The notes under the pieces were generated by a model, which did no database searches, was not told where the DNA came from, and saw nothing but the letters and a program-made list of their open reading frames with translations. Both the position numbers and the translations under genes were made by a program. From Citroniella saccharovorans (GTDB taxonomy: Bacteria; Bacillota; Clostridia; Tissierellales; Peptoniphilaceae), in contig NZ_JAYKOT010000001.1 in assembly GCF_035481615.1 (NCBI RefSeq), positions 62,001 through 126,000 of the forward strand: 64,000 bases of DNA. Reading direction: 5' to 3'. This document shows, one piece after another, positions 35,702 through 44,555 of this stretch (its first letter is position 1; each line of letters begins with the position of its first letter).

Positions 35702-35795
35702 GGAAAATTTTCCAAACGTTCGGAATTTTTTCCGAAATTTTTTTATTCATATTTCCCATTCTTTGGCCTAAAACTTTTATTTTGGAATTTTTTCC
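35702..35795. promoter_or_regulatory. Three phased GGAA-TTCC operators
   Basis: GGAAAATTTTCC (35702-35713), GGAATTTTTTCC (35722-35733) and GGAATTTTTTCC (35784-35795), the last two extended to TTcGGAA...TTCCgAA and TTGGAA...TTCCAA. Centres are 20 and 62 bp apart, close to two and six helical turns, so all face one side of the DNA. They lie 65-185 bp upstream of the promoter at 35860. Confidence 0.5.
35719..35744 (+). terminator. Terminator of the PAS-AAA regulator gene
   Basis: TTCGGAA-TTTT-TTCCGAA followed by A and T7. It overlaps the second operator-like dyad. Confidence 0.65.
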
Positions 35796-35859
35796 AATTA
35801 CATTTCTTTGTAAGAGAATGTTTTCCTATTTTTTTAACTGCCTTTTTATACTCTAAAAC

Positions 35860-35888
35860 TTGCAATTATAACCATTACCCCATATACT
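35860..35888 (+). promoter_or_regulatory. SigA-type promoter of the agmatinase-family operon
   Basis: TTGCAA, exact 17-bp spacer, TATACT. A sigma-54 -24/-12 promoter (GG-N10-GC) was sought in 35690-35950 and not found, in line with the missing GAFTGA loop in the adjacent regulator. Transcript start would be about 60 nt above the ATG. Confidence 0.7.
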
Positions 35889-35952
35889 TTGCTTGTAAAT
35901 CATTTCTTGCAAGGAAAACAATTTTTAAATTTTATTAAAGGGGTAATGAAAA

Positions 35953-36915
35953 ATGACAGAAAAAAATATTAAACAACCGGCAACGGCTTTTGCTTCACCA
36001 AGATTTGTTAATACAGGAAACTTTATGCGTATGCAAAGATTTGACAATGCAGAAGGATTAGACTTCGCAATCTATGGAATTCCTTTTGATACAGCTTGTT
36101 CATACAGAGTTGGGGCAAGATTTGGTCCTCAAGCAATAAGAAATATTTCTGTAATGATGAAGACTAACAATCCTGTACACGAAGTTAATATTCTTGACTA
36201 CCTAAAGGGTGGAGATCTTGGAGACGTTAACGTTGTTCCTGGATACATACATCCAACATATGATGCAATTGAAAAATTTGCAGGCGAAATATTAAAAGCA
36301 GGCGCTATTCCAATAGCTCTTGGTGGAGACCACTCAATAACTCTAGGAGAACTTAGAGCAGTTGCTAAGGAACATGGACCTGTATCACTACTTCACTTTG
36401 ACTCTCACGCTGACATTAACGACACTGTATTTGGAGAAAAATATAATCACGGAACTCCATTTAGAAGAGCAATTGAAGAAGGACTAATCGACCCACATAA
36501 ATCTGTTCAAATTGGTATGAGAGGTTCTCTATATGACGCTGGAGAGTTTAAACTAGCTAAGGACTTAGGATTAACTCTTATTCCAACTCACAAGGTTCGT
36601 GAAATGGGAATTCCTGAAACAATTAAAAAGGCAAAAGAAATTATCGGAGATAACAAAGTATTCTTAACTTTCGATATCGACTTTATCGACCCTGCTTATG
36701 CACCTGGTACTGGTACTCCTGAAGTTGGTGGATACACTTCACTAGAAGGTGTTGACATTATCAGAAGATTAGAAGGATTGAACTTTGTTGGAATGGACGT
36801 AGTTGAAGTTGCACCTCCATATGACCATGCGGAAATAACTTCTCTACTTGCAGCTAACTTAATCTTTGAATTCTTATCAATCCTTGCGTTAAATAAGAGA
36901 GAGAAACAAAAATAA
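35953..36915 (+). CDS. Agmatinase-family ureohydrolase
   Basis: A 320-residue Mn-dependent ureohydrolase. Metal ligands are visible in GGDHS (124-128), HFDSHAD (D150, H152, D154) and FDIDFIDP (D241, D243); the C-terminal GMDVVEVAPPYDHAEIT is typical of agmatinase and guanidino-acid hydrolases rather than arginase. It would release urea from agmatine or a related guanidino compound. The next gene, a transporter, starts at its stop codon, so uptake and cleavage of one substrate is likely. The exact substrate is not decidable from sequence. Confidence 0.85.
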   Translation: MTEKNIKQPATAFASPRFVNTGNFMRMQRFDNAEGLDFAIYGIPFDTACSYRVGARFGPQAIRNISVMMKTNNPVHEVNILDYLKGGDLGDVNVVPGYIHPTYDAIEKFAGEILKAGAIPIALGGDHSITLGELRAVAKEHGPVSLLHFDSHADINDTVFGEKYNHGTPFRRAIEEGLIDPHKSVQIGMRGSLYDAGEFKLAKDLGLTLIPTHKVREMGIPETIKKAKEIIGDNKVFLTFDIDFIDPAYAPGTGTPEVGGYTSLEGVDIIRRLEGLNFVGMDVVEVAPPYDHAEITSLLAANLIFEFLSILALNKREKQK

Positions 36916-38381
36916 TGAAAGAGCAAACTAATTTTAGGGGAGCTCTTAGTAAGTCAGAAATTCGAGATCTAAATTTAGATCTCGAAGACTTACATCAGTT
37001 GGACTCTTTTGATTTAAAAGCAAATGATAAGAAAAAAGGGATTGCTAAGAGTTTAATTTTTACAGCTATAGCAATCTTTATCTTTTTTATTCCAATTACG
37101 ATTAATGGCAAGACCGACATTACTTTTGGAATAATTTATAACGGACTTATGAATTTAACCGGAGTTTATGGACTGTGGTTTGTGACATTAATAACCATAG
37201 CAACAGCACTACTTAGTATATATGGCAAGTACTTTGCAAAGAGTGGAAAAATCTACAACTACTTTCATGGAGACTCTATGATTCATCCACTAATCTATTC
37301 CATTGGAGCAGCTTTTGCATTGCTATACACCCTTGATGCAACAACTTCTTTAAGTGGACCAGAAATTGTTGTAGGTGCATCAACTGGAGGAACAGTAATT
37401 CCATCAATTGCTGTTGCAGTTTTCTGGATAATCTTGGTTTCATCATTCTGTATGCCATTTTTAATAAACTATGGCTTTATTGATTTAATAGGAACTTTGA
37501 TGGAACCACTTATGAGACCAGTTTTCAAACTTCCTGGAAGAGCTGCAATAAACGCATTAGTTTCATTCCTTTCAAGTAGTTCTGTTGGTGTGTTGATTAC
37601 TAACAAGCTATATCGTAGAGGAGTTTATACTGAAAAAGAAGCAGTACTAGTTGCTACAGGTTTCTCCGCAGTATCTGTAGGTTTCGCCTACATGGTTATT
37701 AAAACTGCAGGACTTCAAGATCACTTTGCACTTGTATATCTTGTGTCTGCCTTAATGACTCTTATAGTTTCAGGTATTATTGGAAGAATCCCTCCTTTTA
37801 GTAAGAAGAGAGATATCTATCCAAATGGTAAGGTGCAAACTAAAGAAGATATTGACAATACAAAGTCTTCTTCAAATAGCGTATTTAAAACAGGTGGAAA
37901 CAGAGCTGTTAAAAAAGCTTTCTTAGCGCCACCACTTGCAGGAGAAATCAAATCCAGTCTTAAGGACAGCGTGGAAGTTATACCAAAGGTAGTTACTTCA
38001 CTTTGCGCTATTGGTACGGGAGCTTTGATACTTGCAGAAAACACACCTATATTTACATTTTTAGGCAAACTTTTCGTACCACTTCTAAACCTATTGAGAG
38101 TACCTAATGCAGCTGACATTGCTGCAAGTTTCCCTGTGGGAATAGCAGAGATGTTCTTACCTGTACTATTAATAGCAGAAAAGGTGCCTGTGCTTGATCC
38201 ACAAGCGAGATTTTTAGTTGTTTCAGTTTCAATTTCACAAATAATATTCTTTGCTGAAACAATAGTTGTAATGATGTCTGCAAAGTTGCCTATAAAATTA
38301 TGGGAGCTTGTTGTTGTGTTCATTGAAAGAACAATACTTGCAATTATAATAGGTTCAATCTTTATGCACATCTTATTCTAA
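36915..38381 (+). CDS. YjiH-like nucleoside-recognition/gate-domain transporter
   Basis: A 488-residue membrane protein with about ten helices, of the YjiH type with nucleoside-recognition (Gate) domains: INYGFIDLIGTLMEPLMRPVFKLPG, NALVSFLSSSSVGVLITNKLY and the second half FPVGIAEMFLPVLLIAEKVP. The N-terminus is charged and cytoplasmic. It is coupled to the agmatinase-family gene (overlapping stop/start) and probably imports its substrate or exports a product. Despite the family name the ligand need not be a nucleoside. Confidence 0.75.
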   Translation: MKEQTNFRGALSKSEIRDLNLDLEDLHQLDSFDLKANDKKKGIAKSLIFTAIAIFIFFIPITINGKTDITFGIIYNGLMNLTGVYGLWFVTLITIATALLSIYGKYFAKSGKIYNYFHGDSMIHPLIYSIGAAFALLYTLDATTSLSGPEIVVGASTGGTVIPSIAVAVFWIILVSSFCMPFLINYGFIDLIGTLMEPLMRPVFKLPGRAAINALVSFLSSSSVGVLITNKLYRRGVYTEKEAVLVATGFSAVSVGFAYMVIKTAGLQDHFALVYLVSALMTLIVSGIIGRIPPFSKKRDIYPNGKVQTKEDIDNTKSSSNSVFKTGGNRAVKKAFLAPPLAGEIKSSLKDSVEVIPKVVTSLCAIGTGALILAENTPIFTFLGKLFVPLLNLLRVPNAADIAASFPVGIAEMFLPVLLIAEKVPVLDPQARFLVVSVSISQIIFFAETIVVMMSAKLPIKLWELVVVFIERTILAIIIGSIFMHILF

Positions 38382-38387
38382 AAATAA

Positions 38388-38428
38388 AGTCAGTATTTTA
38401 GCCGAGTGCCAAAATACTGACTCTTTTT
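38388..38428 (+). terminator. Terminator of the agmatinase-transporter operon
   Basis: AGTCAGTATTTT (38388-38399) pairs perfectly with 38411-38422, followed by T5. Confidence 0.9.
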
Positions 38429-38510
38429 ATTTTAAATATTCTTCAAAGTAAGAAACTTCTTCAAGTACATCCATTAGTGATTACACTTCAAAGCCCTTGT
38501 AGCCTTTAAC
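38427..38510 (-). pseudogene. Tail of an unidentified gene at the cassette edge
   Basis: On the minus strand one frame reads KGYKGFEV, stop, SLMDVLEEVSYFEEYLK, stop. It looks like the C-terminal remains of a protein whose body is missing, ending where the right-hand direct repeat begins. Family not recognised. Confidence 0.25.
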
Positions 38511-38516
38511 TTTTTC

Positions 38517-38825
38517 TGGATATGGGACGAGGACACTAAAGAAGAAAGAGAAGAAATGTATAAAGCCTTTATAAAAGAAATTAAAAAAATTTCACTAGAA
38601 AAAGTAGACATAGCTTTCTTCCCACTTGATCCAAGGCTAGAGGAAAGAGCAGAAGACGGCTTAAAAATCTTTATGGATGAAGTTTCTTCCCAGCTAGTTT
38701 TCCCTATGCACCAAGAAGATGACTACTCCAAATCCATCTTATTTTTTAACAATCACAGTGAATATAGAGACGTTTTTAAACCAATTTACGACAGAGGCCA
38801 AACATTTATAATAAGTTTAGAATAA
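38517..38825 (+). pseudogene. Truncated C-terminal copy of the MBL-fold gene
   Basis: Encodes the last ~100 residues of the protein at 32922-33680, with a few changes (for example SSQLVFPMHQED in place of PSQLVFPMHQED). It lacks the metal-binding N-terminus and a start signal, so it is non-functional. Confidence 0.9.
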
Positions 38826-38959
38826 TTAAGATAAAAGATTAAAAGTAATAAAAGAGATTTACTTACAAAAATATAATTTTCTAACACCTATTTTAATTAT
38901 TTTTCTTAAATTAAGCTAATCGAAGATATATTAAAAAAAATCAAAAAATATAAAAAATT
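38517..38959 (+). repeat. Long direct repeat, right copy
   Basis: Second copy of 33372-33814. It lacks repeat E, so it shows the pre-insertion sequence of that site. Confidence 0.9.
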
Positions 38960-38973
38960 TTATTATTCAATAT

Positions 38974-39010
38974 AAAAAGAGGGCATGCTATTTAAAGGCA
39001 TGTCCTCTTT
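38974..39010 (-). terminator. Terminator of the LRR surface protein gene
   Basis: AAAGAGGGCATGC (38976-38988) pairs with GCATGTCCTCTTT (38998-39010) with one mismatch; an A-rich stretch on the left gives a U-tract for the minus strand. Confidence 0.8.
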
Positions 39011-39021
39011 CTTTGTTTTCA

Positions 39022-41616
39022 CTATTTGAAAAGATTTTCGCTTACGCTATTTTCTCCTCCAAGTACAAAGATTTTTTCTATTTTGTTTCTTTCTAGATAT
39101 TCTTTTACTACTTGTGGTAATTTGTCTTTTCCTGTTAGTAATATTGGGGCTTCTACTTTTCCTGTTATTGCTCCAAATACTAGTGCGTCTGCATAAGCTG
39201 TGCTATTTGCTAGAGCGATTTGTTTTGGATTTACAAATGCTCTTTCTGCTATTTTAACTGCTGTTTCGAATCTATCTTTTCCTGAGATTCTGTCCGCTTT
39301 TACTCCTAGTTTTACTGAGTTTTCTCCGCCTACTATTAGGATGTCTTTGGCTTTTTCTACTAGTTCTTTTGCGCATTCTGGTATGCTATCTTTGTTTACT
39401 AGTATTACTGCTCTGTCTTCTACTTGTGCTAGGCTTGATGCTGTTAGGGCATCTACTAGGCTTTGTCCGTTTGCTAGGATTAGTTTTTCTGTTTTTCCTG
39501 CGGCTTTTGCTATTTCTACTGCTGTTTCAAATCTATCTTTTCCTGCTATTCTTGTAATGTTTTGTTTTAGATTTTCTACTGCTTTTTGTGTTATTGAGTT
39601 TAAACCGCCTATTAGGATTATGTTTTTGGCTCCTAGTCTTTCTATTTCTTTTGCTACTTCTTCTGGAGTCATGTCTTTCTTTATTAGTAGGATTGGAGCG
39701 TTCTTTTCTTTTGCTAGTACGCTTGCTGCTAGTGCGTCTGCTTCTTTTTCTCCATTTACTAGGATTACGGTCTCTGCAGTATCAAAGTTTTTCTTTGAGA
39801 TTTCTACTGCTGTCTTGTATCTATTGTCTCCTGCTTGTCTTCCTAGTTCGATTCCTTCAAAGATGTTCTTTTCTGGTTTTACTTCTGGTTTTGTTTCAGG
39901 CTTTGGATCTGGTCTTGTTCCTGGGTTAGGTCCTGGGATTGGATCTGTGCCTGGTAGGTCACCCTTATTTTCTTTAGTAATAATTGTTAAATCTACAACT
40001 CCACCCACTTGGCATAAAGAATAAAAATCTTCATCTTCATTTGAGTAATTTAGGCTTAGTTCATAAGGTATAGGTAAAGAAATTTTATCTTCTAATAAAT
40101 CTTTAGCTAGACTTATAAGTAGGTAATTATCTTCAGACTTAACACTTATTCCCCTACTTTTAAGCTCATCATAAGCCCTATTGTAGTTATTTTTAAAAGT
40201 TATAGTTTCATTTTCATCCCATTCAAGAATTTCTAACTTTCTACTTGAATCTACTTCAACCTTTTTACCATCAACAGAAATTATTGGATTTTCAAGCCTA
40301 AAAATTAACTTATCCCCTTCTTCTTTATAGTCAGTTAATTTTAGGCTTAAACTTGGATTTTGATTTTCTATATAGAAAGATCCCATTTCCTTATTTTCTA
40401 CAAGAGAATTTAATGAAGATAAGTCAATAATTTTATTGTCTGAAAAGTTTTTTATTTCAGCCCTACATTCCCTAAGAGGACTAATATCTTCAATTTCATT
40501 AGAATAGCCCTTAACATCATTTAAATTTTTCATGTTATAAAGAGCGCTAATATCTTTAACCTTATTTACAGCAAAATTTAATTCTCTCATTTTAGACATC
40601 TTTGCAAGTGGACTAATATCCTTAACCTTATTCTTATAAAGGTAGAGAACTTCTAAGTCAGTTAAATTTTCTAAAGGACTAATATCCTCTATCATATTTC
40701 CCCTTAAAACGAGATTTTTTAGCTTAGTTAAATCCTTTAGAGGAGTTAAATCTTTTATATAAACTAAATCTTGTAAATACAAAACTTCAAGATTTTTAAG
40801 ATTTTTAAGTGGGCTAATATCTGAAATAGCATTTCCACTTGGGTCTGGCTTGTCATAAGGGCCAGAATAATTTCCATTCAAATGAAGCGAAGTTAAATTT
40901 ACTAAATTTTCTAAAGGAGTAATATCCTTTATAATATTGCCTTGAGCCTTAAGAACTTTTAAATTAGTTAGGTCCTTAATAGGATTAAGGTCAGATATTT
41001 TGTTATTATCTAGGTATAATTCTTCTAAATTTGAAAGTTTACTTATAGCTGAAATATCACCTATATTATTTTCAGTCGCAGTTAAAATCTTTAACTTATT
41101 TAGATTTTCAAGTCCTTTTAAGCTAGTCAAATTATTTGAATTAACATTCACATCTTCAAGACTTCTTAAATCTTTTAGAAAATCTAAATTTTCTAAATCA
41201 TTGCTCTTGATATATACTTTTTTTAACTTAGTGAAATTTGCAAGTAGGCTTAAATCTTTGCAGTGAATACTAGAAATATGCAAATCTTCAAGATTTACCG
41301 CTTCTTCAATCCCCTTCAAGCTATCTACATTTAAAATTTCAAAAGACTCATCAAATATTGGTCCAATCCTAAGAGCTTTTAAGTTTCTCATTTGATCCCT
41401 AGTAGGAACATAGTCTTTAGCTGTATCAGCATCTAGCTTTTTACTCTCATCAATAAGATTATCCTTATTCTTTAAAGATTCTACTACTTCCATTCTTACT
41501 TTGTCGTCTTTAAAATAGACTTTTTCTAAAGAGCCTTCTTCAGCACTAGCAAAATTATTGCAGATGCCTATTACAGCCACTAAACAAACAAAAAATAAAA
41601 CAAATTTTTTCTTCAT
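39022..41616 (-). CDS. Leucine-rich-repeat surface protein with CWB2 anchor
   Basis: An 864-residue secreted protein. A signal peptide ends near SAEEG. Residues about 95-400 hold a dozen internalin-type leucine-rich repeats of about 22 residues (LKDLTKLKNLVLRGNMIEDI pattern). A less repetitive region follows, then a Pro-rich wall-spanning linker (PGPNPGTRPDPKPETKPE) and three C-terminal cell-wall-binding type 2 repeats, each with a GRQAGDNRYKTAVEI or GKDRFETAV motif. CWB2 triplets attach proteins to the secondary wall polymer in Clostridia and relatives. Probably binds a host or partner-cell ligand. AT-rich upstream region 41617-41689 holds the ribosome site. Confidence 0.92.
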   Translation of the reverse strand: MKKKFVLFFVCLVAVIGICNNFASAEEGSLEKVYFKDDKVRMEVVESLKNKDNLIDESKKLDADTAKDYVPTRDQMRNLKALRIGPIFDESFEILNVDSLKGIEEAVNLEDLHISSIHCKDLSLLANFTKLKKVYIKSNDLENLDFLKDLRSLEDVNVNSNNLTSLKGLENLNKLKILTATENNIGDISAISKLSNLEELYLDNNKISDLNPIKDLTNLKVLKAQGNIIKDITPLENLVNLTSLHLNGNYSGPYDKPDPSGNAISDISPLKNLKNLEVLYLQDLVYIKDLTPLKDLTKLKNLVLRGNMIEDISPLENLTDLEVLYLYKNKVKDISPLAKMSKMRELNFAVNKVKDISALYNMKNLNDVKGYSNEIEDISPLRECRAEIKNFSDNKIIDLSSLNSLVENKEMGSFYIENQNPSLSLKLTDYKEEGDKLIFRLENPIISVDGKKVEVDSSRKLEILEWDENETITFKNNYNRAYDELKSRGISVKSEDNYLLISLAKDLLEDKISLPIPYELSLNYSNEDEDFYSLCQVGGVVDLTIITKENKGDLPGTDPIPGPNPGTRPDPKPETKPEVKPEKNIFEGIELGRQAGDNRYKTAVEISKKNFDTAETVILVNGEKEADALAASVLAKEKNAPILLIKKDMTPEEVAKEIERLGAKNIILIGGLNSITQKAVENLKQNITRIAGKDRFETAVEIAKAAGKTEKLILANGQSLVDALTASSLAQVEDRAVILVNKDSIPECAKELVEKAKDILIVGGENSVKLGVKADRISGKDRFETAVKIAERAFVNPKQIALANSTAYADALVFGAITGKVEAPILLTGKDKLPQVVKEYLERNKIEKIFVLGGENSVSENLFK

Positions 41617-41689
41617 ACTTCCCCTCCTATATTTTAAAATCGTTTATATTATATCATAGAAATTATAAATAAAACTTATAAAAATATTT

Positions 41690-41907
41690 TTCTGGAATTG
41701 TAGGAGAGCGTCTATTGTCCATTTCTTCTATTTTTCGTCTTGCCTTTCTGGACTTGCCATTTGAATTAAATGACCTACGCACCATGAAACAATGTATCCA
41801 CCTCCTTCATAATATCCGTTTTTACTTGTTCTTGCGTGGGTTACCTTTGCAAGTTGTAACTGCTACACTTGGCTTTTCTGCTATTACTAATTTCATTAAT
41901 AGCTCCA
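41690..41907 (-). pseudogene. N-terminal fragment of topoisomerase III (topB-like)
   Basis: The minus strand reads MKLVIAEKPSVAVT, then after a frame change IAKVTHARTSKNGYYEGGGY and IVSWCVGHLIQMASP, then an in-frame stop. This is the Toprim N-terminus of TopB, a common gene of integrative conjugative elements. Everything after about residue 65 is gone. It is the first relic of a mobile element extending to about 47 kb. Confidence 0.75.
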
Positions 41908-41913
41908 TAAATT

Positions 41914-41944
41914 AAAAAAAGAGCGAAAGATTTCTCTCTCGCTC
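41914..41944 (-). terminator. Terminator downstream of the AlbA_2 gene
   Basis: GAGCGA...TCGCTC stem (41921-41944) with T7 on the minus strand. A second, longer hairpin TTCTCCCGAA/TTCGGGAGAA (41952-41983) stands between it and the AlbA_2 stop. Confidence 0.75.
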
Positions 41945-42003
41945 AAAGTATTTCTCCCGAATAATATATTATTTTCGGGAGAATTCTATTTTCTTTTTTA
42001 ACT

Positions 42004-43446
42004 TTATTTGTTTACTTTCCAATATCCATCTTTAGCACTGCCTTTATACTCGATTGTTTTTTCATCTGTGAGAACTTTTAAATCTCTCTTAATTGTACTT
42101 ACGGACACGTATAATATACTAGAAAGCTCCAGTGATGTTATTTTTGAATTTCCTTTTATAAGTTTCACTATCTTATTTCGTCTATCATTTGGTTTTAATT
42201 TTTTACCATCATTTTCACCCTCATTTTTCCCCTCACTCTGACCGTAATTTTGAGTACCATTTTGAGTGTCATTTTGAGTGTCATTTTGGGTGTCATAATT
42301 TAAATTCTTTAAAATTGTAGTAAATGAAGATTCTGTTGACTTAAACTCTGGTTTTAATTCTTCTTTATAATTTTCTTCAGCTTCATAAGCTTCTATAATT
42401 TTTCTAAGTCCAGATCCACGTCTTTCCATTAAATCCATTCTAGCAAATACGTCTGCTATGATTGGATTTCTTCTTGATGAAGATACATCTAGTGGATTTA
42501 TATCTTGAATAAATGTACCATCATACATACCTCCAGGAGAATAGATTTCTAACCTATCATCATAGATATCTACATGGACTTCACTTCCTATCACAGAATA
42601 ATCTCTATGAATTAATGCATTTACTAAGGCTTCTTGAACTGCCCTTTCGGGATATTCTGGATATTCTATTCTGTAGACTGGGCCTTTCTTCCACATCTTT
42701 TTAGAATTTCTCTTCACAAAGTCTAAAGAAGCTTTTAGCAGATAAATAATGTTACCTTCAAATTCTATATCATCTAAGGCATCCATTCTCCCATTAGCTT
42801 TAGTAAGCCCATTCCACCTAGTACAAAATACCCTTGACTGATAAACTTGATAGTTATCAGCAAATAAAGCTCCTGCTATGGTTAGATTTCCCTCATCATT
42901 TACAAGTCCAAAAGATTTCAAATCTTTTTCTTCAAAATCTTTTCCTGTTCTTTCTTTGTACTCGACTTTAAGTTCCTTAAAGCTTACATCTTCAATTTTT
43001 TTCTTTGACTGAAGTGAATCGTAACTTATATGTTCTCCCTTTAAAGACAAATTAAAAAGATCAATTCGACTTGCAGGGACACTTTGATTTCCTACTCTTT
43101 TATAAGCAGTTCTGTTTCCTGCATCTACTACAAAATATGGAGTGTTTTTCCCAGCAAATATACTTAAAATCAATATAACTTTTCCATCAATTTCCTTGAT
43201 TTCCATATCAAATTCTGGAGTCGGATCCATTTTAATTTTTATGATTTCAGAAATATTTTCAGAAGTCTCTTGATAGTCACTAAGTCCAAGAATTATGTTA
43301 TCCTCTTTTACTCCAAATATAAGCTTCCCACCTCTACCATTAGCAAAGGCTGACACAGTTTTTAACCAAGACTTTGGTTTATTCCTTTCTAATTTTTCTT
43401 TTTTGTCATATAGATTTGTTTCTCCAAGATAGTCTTTTAAGTTCAA
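42004..43446 (-). CDS. AlbA_2/Schlafen-type regulator with HATPase_c_4 and C-terminal HTH
   Basis: A 480-residue protein of the class often annotated as RecG-like or putative transcriptional regulator. The N-terminal AlbA_2 domain has SAFANGRGGKLIFGVKED. The central part contains PERAVQEALVNALIHRDYS and IEIYSPGG-like LEIYSPGGMY (HATPase_c_4). An Asn/Gln-rich linker contains four tandem copies of (D/G)TQN. A winged HTH closes the protein (SLELSSILYVSVSTIKRDLK). I choose the TTG at 43446 because AGGAGGG stands 5 nt before it; a TTG 7 codons upstream has none. Such genes are frequent in mobile and defence regions. Confidence 0.75.
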   Translation of the reverse strand: MNLKDYLGETNLYDKKEKLERNKPKSWLKTVSAFANGRGGKLIFGVKEDNIILGLSDYQETSENISEIIKIKMDPTPEFDMEIKEIDGKVILILSIFAGKNTPYFVVDAGNRTAYKRVGNQSVPASRIDLFNLSLKGEHISYDSLQSKKKIEDVSFKELKVEYKERTGKDFEEKDLKSFGLVNDEGNLTIAGALFADNYQVYQSRVFCTRWNGLTKANGRMDALDDIEFEGNIIYLLKASLDFVKRNSKKMWKKGPVYRIEYPEYPERAVQEALVNALIHRDYSVIGSEVHVDIYDDRLEIYSPGGMYDGTFIQDINPLDVSSSRRNPIIADVFARMDLMERRGSGLRKIIEAYEAEENYKEELKPEFKSTESSFTTILKNLNYDTQNDTQNDTQNGTQNYGQSEGKNEGENDGKKLKPNDRRNKIVKLIKGNSKITSLELSSILYVSVSTIKRDLKVLTDEKTIEYKGSAKDGYWKVNK

Positions 43447-43549
43447 AGTATCCCTCCTCTCTGGCAAATATTGTACTTAATTATACCATATTTTTGTATT
43501 GTTTATTCGATGATAGGACTTGAGATTTATAATAGTTCATCATCTTCAG

Positions 43550-43767
43550 CTAATGATTTTTGTGAGTTTTATAATTGTTAGATTCATCTTTTGTTAAGTC
43601 TTTACTTTCTTCAAAAATACTTTCAAACACCGCACCTTTTTTATAAGTCTTTTATTTCTTGCTTTTCTTTCTTGTTCATTAAGTTTTTTCTTCAACTGTC
43701 TTTTTTGATTTTGTAACTGCTTGATTTCTTCTTCTGCCATCAATATTTTTTCATCTATATTTTTCAT
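43550..43767 (-). pseudogene. DUF3847-like small mobile-element protein (frame break)
   Basis: MKNIDEKILMAEEEIKQLQN, a Lys/Glu coiled coil with NEQERKARNKRLIKKG, resembles the small DUF3847 proteins encoded beside relaxase genes of mobilizable elements. The frame changes in a run of six A (43637-43642); with five A it continues GAVFESIFEESKDLT. Two more eroded relatives lie at 45065-45321 and 46700-46887. Confidence 0.55.
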
Positions 43768-43802
43768 CTTCCGTTTTCCTCTCTTTCTAAATTTGAGCAA
43801 AG

Positions 43803-43834
43803 AAAAAACAGTAAACCAATTTGATTTACTGTTT
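43803..43834 (-). terminator. Terminator of the small-peptide/membrane-protein transcript
   Basis: AAACAGTAAA (43806-43815) pairs with TTTACTGTTT (43825-43834), followed on the minus strand by a T-rich run. It lies 160 bases past the 139-aa membrane protein; nothing else is seen in 43835-43996. Confidence 0.75.
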
Positions 43835-43996
43835 CTTGAATTGCTATATTATGGTTTCTTGGTTTTAAGTGAATTACTTTACTTTTTCAATCTTTATCTT
43901 CTTTATTTTCACATTATATAAATTTAGCAAAATAATCCCTAATACAAAAGCCAGTTATGTTATCAATATATCATACTGATGTTATGAGTTTCTCAT

Positions 43997-44416
43997 TTAC
44001 TTTAAGATACATTTTGCCTTATTGTTTTTTATTAGTTCTATAATAAGTGAGATTAATATCGATATAAGAATACACCATATCCATATAAAAACGCCATAAT
44101 GCTTACTTAGTTGATATTTTGTTTGTGAACTCATATCTTTAGTAATCTTAAGCATAGACTGATTTCTAATATAATCACCCATAAAACGTCCTAAAAATAA
44201 ACCACAAATATTTCCAAAAGTTATGGAATAACCTATATTTTTTCGAAAAAAAGTTATTAAAATTGCAATTAATGCCACTAAAATGTAAAAAACCTTATTA
44301 TGAGCTATCCACTTGAACAAATAATGTGAATTATCCACTAAGCTAAAAATCACATATATAAAGAACCACAACAAGGCTTGAATAATTGGACTTATATTTT
44401 TTTTATGTGTGCTCAT
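43997..44416 (-). CDS. Four-helix membrane protein of unknown function
   Basis: A 139-residue protein with membrane segments at about 10-30, 38-57, 62-82 and 108-130 and a basic C-terminus. It starts 5 nt after a tiny signal-peptide-like gene and is probably co-transcribed with it. Size and context would fit an immunity or export helper for a small peptide, but no family is recognised. Confidence 0.6.
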   Translation of the reverse strand: MSTHKKNISPIIQALLWFFIYVIFSLVDNSHYLFKWIAHNKVFYILVALIAILITFFRKNIGYSITFGNICGLFLGRFMGDYIRNQSMLKITKDMSSQTKYQLSKHYGVFIWIWCILISILISLIIELIKNNKAKCILK

Positions 44417-44421
44417 CTAAT

Positions 44422-44525
44422 TTACCCAATATTTTGTTCTAAATTATTGTCTACTGCTGCAAATGCACTAACACTCATACTCATTATTAATATAAAAACT
44501 AAAACTAATGACATCATTTTTTCAT
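44422..44525 (-). CDS. Tiny signal-peptide-bearing protein (possible frame break)
   Basis: MMSLVLVFILIMSMSVSAFA followed by AVDNNLEQNIG: a complete signal peptide with an 11-residue tail. GGAGG fits best with an ATG at 44525, but that frame stops after MKK; one extra A in the A6 run (44517-44522) would join it to the rest. Starting at 44517 gives 31 residues. It could be a secreted peptide precursor or the stub of a longer protein. Confidence 0.5.
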
Positions 44526-44555
44526 AATTAAATTCCTCCTTTGTTTTCGGAAATA

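Noticed and set aside
35690..35950. Sigma-54 promoter upstream of the agmatinase-family gene
   Set aside because: No GG-N10-GC pair fits near the TTGC sequences, whereas a SigA-type promoter with exact 17-bp spacing is present.
39200..40024. Long plus-strand open frame opposite the CWB2 repeats
   Set aside because: Leu/Ser-rich antisense shadow of a codon-biased repetitive gene; no ribosome site, and the minus-strand protein has clear LRR and CWB2 motifs.
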